Below are positions 59,712-64,000 of a stretch of DNA of 64,000 nucleotides, one piece after another (within the stretch, counting starts at the first letter, position 1; the number at the start of each line of letters is the position of its first letter). A program made the position numbers and the translations under genes. This DNA is from Diphasiastrum complanatum (Eukaryota; Streptophyta; Lycopodiopsida; Lycopodiales; Lycopodiaceae), in the NCBI GenBank assembly GCA_029204225.1, contig CM055095.1:25650503-25714502 (forward strand), given 5' to 3'. Under the pieces are notes generated by a model, which saw only the letters and a list, made by a program, of their open reading frames with translations, was not told the origin of the DNA and searched no databases.

Positions 59712-60344
59712 CAAAAGGGTTTGTTAATAAAAAGAAAAAGAGGAATCAACCTAGTCCGCCTGTTGTTTGGAATGAGGAATTGAATCAATGTTTTGAGAAA
59801 CTTAAAACAATGATTGTTTCAGCTCCCCTATTACAAATTGCAAATCCAGATTTACCTTACGTCATGAGAACGGACGCAAGTGATGTTGCAGTTGGAGCGG
59901 TTCTATTAAAAATGGATAGGCCACTAGTGTTTGAGAGAATTCACTGGTCCTCAATTGTGTTATACTACGCGCAGGAAAAGGAATTGTTTGTTGTAATCCA
60001 TGCACTTAAAACCTGGAGACACTGCTTGTATGGTAGTAAGTTTGTAGTGTATACAGATCACTAGCCTCTTAAGTATTTTTGTAATCAACATGATTTTCGG
60101 GGGATAAAAGCTCGATGGGCTGAATTGATACAAGAATTCGATCATGAAATCTGTTACATAAGAGAAAGCTCTAATCAAGTTGCAGATGCTCTTAGTCGGA
60201 TCGGTGAACTGAACGAGTTGTCATTCACCCAGATTTCTACGGATCTATATCTTTCACTGAGAGAAAAATATGAATCAGATTCTCATTTTGGTCACATTTG
60301 GAACATTGTCCGAACCGGAAGAAATGTGGACAGTGTTGATAACT
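59712..60344 (+). pseudogene. Gypsy RNase H
   Basis: VVWNEELNQCFEKLKTMIVS, then YVMRTDASDVAVGAVL (catalytic Asp), KELFVVIHALKTWRHCLYG and FVVYTDH, then a stop in place of Gln. The end continues in frame 60125 with NQVADALSRIGELN. A frameshift near 59700 separates it from RT. Confidence 0.87.
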
Positions 60345-61117
60345 AAAAAAGACAAGAAGATTGTGGAACAGTTCACCATTCGAGATGGATTACTATTTTG
60401 GAATGGGAAAGACTGCGTACCTGGTAATGATAAGCTCAAACATAAGATTTGGTTTGAATGTCATGATATACCCTGTGCAGGACATCCCGATATACACAGG
60501 ACTCTGGACTTGGCTAAAAGAGAATTTTACTGGCCAAAGCTCAAGCCATATGTTGAGTCATATGTTGTTAAATGCAAACCCTGTCAACTAGAAAAGGCTG
60601 AACGCCATAAGCTGGTGGTTTGTTGCATCCGTTAGATATCCCAGATAAGAAATGGGAAAGCATATCTATGGATTTTGTAGTTGGACTTCCAAAGACCCAA
60701 CGGCAAAATGATTCTATTTGGATTGTAGTGGATCGGTTAACTAAGTTAGCTGCATTTATACCAGACAAGTCAACTATAAAGGCTTCTGATTTAGCCCAGA
60801 TCTTTGCTGAAAGATTATTTCGGTTGTATGGTCTGTCGAGTGAAATTGTTAGTGATAGAGATCCTAAGTTCACAGTTCACTTTTGGTCAGCAATATTCCA
60901 TAAACTGGAAACTTCTTTGAGTTTGAGTTCTTCTAATCATCCTTATTCAGATGGCCAAAATGAAAGGACTAATCAAACTATGGAAGATATTTTGAGGACG
61001 TATGTTTCTCACAGACAATCTCATTGGGAAGATTATCTCCCACTGGTTGAGTTTGCATATAATAGTAGAAAACATTCTGCTACAGGCTACAGTCCTTACG
61101 TACTATTTTCAACCTAG
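60345..61117 (+). pseudogene. Gypsy integrase zinc finger and core
   Basis: HHCC finger in 60470-60600 (GHPDIHRTLDLAKREFYWPK, then CKPCQLEKAE). After a frameshift near 60610 the core follows: SMDFVVGLPKTQ (first Asp), SSEIVSDRDPKFTVHFWSAI (second Asp), SDGQNERTNQTMEDILRTYV (Glu). All three catalytic residues are present. Ends at GYSPYVLFST*, a frameshift. Confidence 0.88.
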
Positions 61118-61716
61118 ATCTCCAGTAAATGTTGAGATGAAGTTTGTTAAGATCCAGGGGGTTGCTGATTTTTTGCATGATATGCAAGAAATGTTGCAAG
61201 TGGCTAAGGATAGTATCCGTAGTGCTCATAATAGAGCTAAACACTATACCGATCTTAAAAAATCTCCAAGAGATTTTAAGATTGATGACTGGGTATATCT
61301 TAGGATTCCAAAAGATTCTAAGACGTTACGTACAGGAAAGCATTATAAGCTGTCTACCCGTTATTGTGGACCTTTCAGGATTGTACGTAGAATTGGTTCT
61401 TTGGTGTATGAACTCGATCTTCAAGGAAAATCGACTGCACACCCAATGTTTCATGTAAGTAGTTTGCAACTAGGTTTACATGATAGTGGTATAGTTGGAC
61501 CGGATGAGGATTTATCCCATTTGGAAGATTTGTCGCTTAATGTACCTTTGGAACCTGAGAAAGCGCTCAGAATTAGAGATAAACAATTGAGTAATTGTTC
61601 TATCTCTGAGTGCTTAATTCGGTAGAAGGGTCGTACTGAGGATGATGATTCGTGGGAGAGAGTTGATAGCATAAAGAAGAATTTTCCAGCTTTAATTTCT
61701 ACGGATAGAAACATTT
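61118..61716 (+). pseudogene. Integrase C-terminus (GPY/F) and chromodomain
   Basis: KLSTRYCGPFRIVRRIGSLV is the GPY/F module, followed by HPMFHVSSLQLG. The last part, SNCSISECLIR then TAG, KGRTEDDDSWERVDSIKKNF, matches a chromodomain, with TAG replacing the conserved Trp codon of the W-K-G motif. This places the family among chromoviruses, whose chromodomain guides integration to chromatin. Confidence 0.82.
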
Positions 61717-61730
61717 TAAGGAGGGAAGAA
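61715..61730 (+). promoter_or_regulatory. Polypurine tract
   Basis: TTAAGGAGGGAAGAA directly before TGTTATG of the 3' LTR. Confidence 0.8.
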
Positions 61731-62253
61731 TGTTATGTCCATGACCAGTACATAGGATACAGTATACTCCTAGTCTTGGATACACGGTACTCCAGTGAAA
61801 CAAGCTGTTAGTTATGCCACGTCATACTGGACGTGACCCGAAAGTAACTAATATCTTTGTGAGGCCCAGAACACACTAAGTGGAGTTTAGACAAGGTAAT
61901 GAGACAGTGTATGCATGTGTAGAGTTATCAATAGCAATTCTATGAATAGTTGGTCCATGCATAGGACTCTATTCTAGGTGAATCTATGTATAGGGAACAT
62001 AGGGCTATGCATGGCTATGTGCCCAGGATGTATTAGGCTCTATATAAGAGGTCCAAACTCGCCCTACTCCTCATCATGGTTCTTGATTCATTGCTAGGCT
62101 CTCACTTTACACTCATGCTTCTTGTTCCTTGGCTTGGGGGTGAGGCTTCTAGAGATTGATTGGATGCTTCTACTTGGTTGGGTGGTTTCTCCGCAGTGTG
62201 TTATCCTTTTGTGTTTAGGATTTGTAAGCAGGATCTAAGGAGCTTCCCTTATA
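61731..62253 (+). repeat. 3' LTR of the chromovirus
   Basis: 523 bp, nearly identical to the LTR at 26758-27283, ending TTCCCTTATA. Complete, unlike its own 5' LTR. Confidence 0.9.
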
Positions 62254-62554
62254 CTCCCACCATCTCTTCTCCCTTTCACTAAGAAAACCATGGAGCGATC
62301 ATTAAGATCCGTAGGTAGGATTTCTTTCACTGTTCACCTCCCTTGAGAAGACCAACCTCATGAGGAGAAGCTCTAGAGCCAAGGATGCCTAGATACACAC
62401 CAATAAACCAAACCTAGAAAAGACCAAAAAAAAAATAGCATCATATCTCGTTGCTCAGCCTTCTCTCCATTGGATCGAAGCCCATTACTACACAACAAAA
62501 CCCCTTCTTTGCCCTCTAGATCTGACCGATTAGGGAGGTACGGAAAGGGTCCAA

Positions 62555-62825
62555 CAATATTTCATCACATTTATTGATGACTTCTCCCAATATACCAGAG
62601 TTATGTTCATAAAGAACAAGTATGAAGCCTTTAATTGTTTTAAGGAATTCAAACAGTTCGTTGAGACTCAAACTGGTGAGAAGATCAAGATCGTGCGGTC
62701 TGATTCAGGGGGAGAGTACATGTTTGATGAAATGACAGACTACTTAACCTCATGCAGCGTGCACCATCAATTCACTACAAGCTATACTCCACAATAGAAC
62801 GGAGTAGCAGAACGAAAGAATCATC
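62555..62825 (+). pseudogene. Copia integrase core fragment
   Basis: FITFIDDFSQYTRVMFIKNK, then KIKIVRSDSGGEYMFDEMTD (second catalytic Asp) and TSYTPQ, a TAG stop, and NGVAERKN with the catalytic Glu. Immediately after ERKN the sequence jumps to the integrase-RT linker, so the integrase C-terminus is deleted. It retains the part missing from the 12614-14044 reading frame. Confidence 0.85.
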
Positions 62826-62829
62826 CCTC

Positions 62830-64000
62830 AGGCAGATGCAGACAAATGGAGAGCTGCTATGGATGTTGAGTACCATTCATTAATGAAGAACAAGACTTGG
62901 AGTCTTGTTAATCTCCTGTAGGTATAAAATCTATTGACACTAAGTGGATCTTCAGCTTAAGCCAGATGGATCAATTTCAAAATGGAAAGCTCGTTTAGTG
63001 GTTAAAGGTTATGAACAAGTTTATGGAATAGATTACACTAGCACCTTCAATTCAGTGGTAAAGCATCAATCTATTCGAACTTACTAGCTATAGCTACTGT
63101 AGAGGATCTGGACATTCATCAAATGGATGTCCAGACAACATTCCTTCACGGATACATAAAGAAGACATTTTCATTTATCAACTAAAAGGTTACGTCTTTT
63201 AAGGCCAAGAGAATTTGGTATGTAAATTGCAGAAGGCACTTTATGGCCTCAAGCAAGCTCCTAGGGCCTGGTATAAAATCAATCACTTCTTGTTGCAGCA
63301 TGATTTTACTTCATGCTTTGCAAACTCAAATGTGTACCTCAAGAACAAAGGCTCAAGCTATGTGATAATAGCCTTATATGTCGATGATTATTTAATCATT
63401 AGCAAATCAACTCAGTTATTGCACGAGACAAAGTCTCGATTGTCACAAGAATTTGAAATGATTGATTTAGGACTAGTTAATTACCTACTTGGTATGGAGA
63501 TCACTAGAAATCATGCAAGCAGAAGCATTACTATAAGCCAGGAAGCATATTTGAAGAATGTACTTCACAGATATGGCATGGAGGACTGTAAGCTGATTGA
63601 CACACCAATGGATTCAAGATCCAAGCTATCCAAAGAATCGTGCTCCAGAACTAATGCAAAACTAAAAGAGATCAACAGATATCCATATCAGTCCATCATC
63701 GGATTGATTTAATGTACTCTATGATCTGCACACATCTTGATCTAGCTTATACAATAAGCATATTGTCGTAATATATGTCCAATCCAGGCCTACAACATTG
63801 GGAGGCTCTACAACGATTAAGGAGGTACATTCAAGTGATGAAAGCACTGTGCATTGCGCTATAACGGAAATACAGATGCTGCACTTACACTTGTTACCTA
63901 TACATACTCTAATTGGGTAGGAGACGTTGATACTAGAAAGTCCACATTTAGGTATATCTGTTTCCTTACAGGAGGACCCGTTCATGGAACAACAGAAAGC
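62830..64000 (+). pseudogene. Copia RT and RNase H start, broken
   Basis: Early RT blocks are in broken frames to 63214. The open frame 63215-63712 has LYGLKQAPRAWYKINHFLLQ, the active site ALYVDDYLIISKS and FEMIDLGLVNYLLGMEI. After 63712 the sequence continues out of frame through the first RNase H strand (GDVDTRKSTF) to the edge. Confidence 0.85.

Larger units (their letters stand above)
56326..62253 (+). mobile_element. Ty3/gypsy chromodomain element with both LTRs
   Basis: About 5.9 kb. The 5' LTR (56326-56711) lacks its 3' end and the PBS. Then leader, gag C-terminal part, RT, RNase H, integrase, chromodomain, polypurine tract and a full 3' LTR. Protease is deleted. The flanks CCCCC and CTCCC could be an imperfect 5-bp target duplication. 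Integrase followed by a chromodomain identifies a chromovirus. It cannot be active: PBS and protease are missing, there are several stops, and an RT catalytic residue is changed. Confidence 0.9.
62555..64000 (+). mobile_element. Copia relic of the 11192-17170 family, open at right edge
   Basis: Integrase core part (62555-62820), deletion, linker and RT (about 62830-63712), and the RNase H start running off the window. Near-identical motifs to 13850-15450. Confidence 0.85.

Overview
The window is nuclear DNA from a land plant with a repeat-rich genome. The evidence is AT-rich sequence, many decayed Ty1/copia and Ty3/gypsy LTR retrotransposons, very long GA/CT microsatellites, and only two clear host genes. 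One host gene has introns and both belong to plant protein families. The genus cannot be fixed from sequence alone; a fern or another lineage with a large genome is possible, but that is a guess. No rRNA, tRNA, CRISPR or bacterial-type operon was found.

Layout. 1-1160: a broken gag with two zinc knuckles (+). 1172-4390: the 5' half of a copia element (-). 5984-6357: a 374-bp GA/GGGA microsatellite. 7384-10190: a copia relic (-) of the same family as 35566-37885. 10880-11005: GA microsatellite. 11192-17170: a complete-ended but internally deleted copia element (+) with 1.33-kb LTRs. 17171-21939: gag and LTR scraps, otherwise empty. 21940-23020: a three-exon LEA_2 (LEA14-type) gene (-), apparently with a GC-AG first intron. 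24736-26342: diverged LTR fragments. 26758-30112: a truncated gypsy element (+) abutting an inverted LTR piece (30109-30467). 31798-33130: a hairpin array, an unassigned minus-strand reading region and a GCGAAGG motif cluster. 33430-34440: gypsy RNase H/integrase (-). 34496-37885: a deleted copia element (+). 38260-38620: a LINE scrap. 39377-39707: a CT/CA/GCAC compound microsatellite. 44095-44724: an intronless gene for a cysteine-rich plant protein of unknown function (-). 45840-49450: a gypsy element with several zinc knuckles (-). 51640-55523: copia pieces, a short-repeat tract and an orphan ORF. 56326-62253: a chromodomain gypsy element (+) with both LTRs, same family as the 26758 copy. 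62555-64000: a copia relic (+), same family as 11192-17170, running off the window.

How it fits together. The two host genes lie in otherwise repeat-derived DNA and show no sign of working together. The retroelements form at least three families with two or more copies each in the window, so their breaks can be compared with each other. Almost every copy has lost catalytic parts, either by internal deletions that join distant domains or by point changes at catalytic codons. No intact autonomous element is present. I found no convincing new defence or metabolic system. The best second-look items are the GC-AG intron and ABRE-like site of the LEA gene, the 84-bp leader repeats, the 31.8-kb hairpin array, the GCGAAGG cluster, the orphan ORF near 55 kb, and the unrelated DNA replacing the gag N-terminus in the 56-62 kb element.
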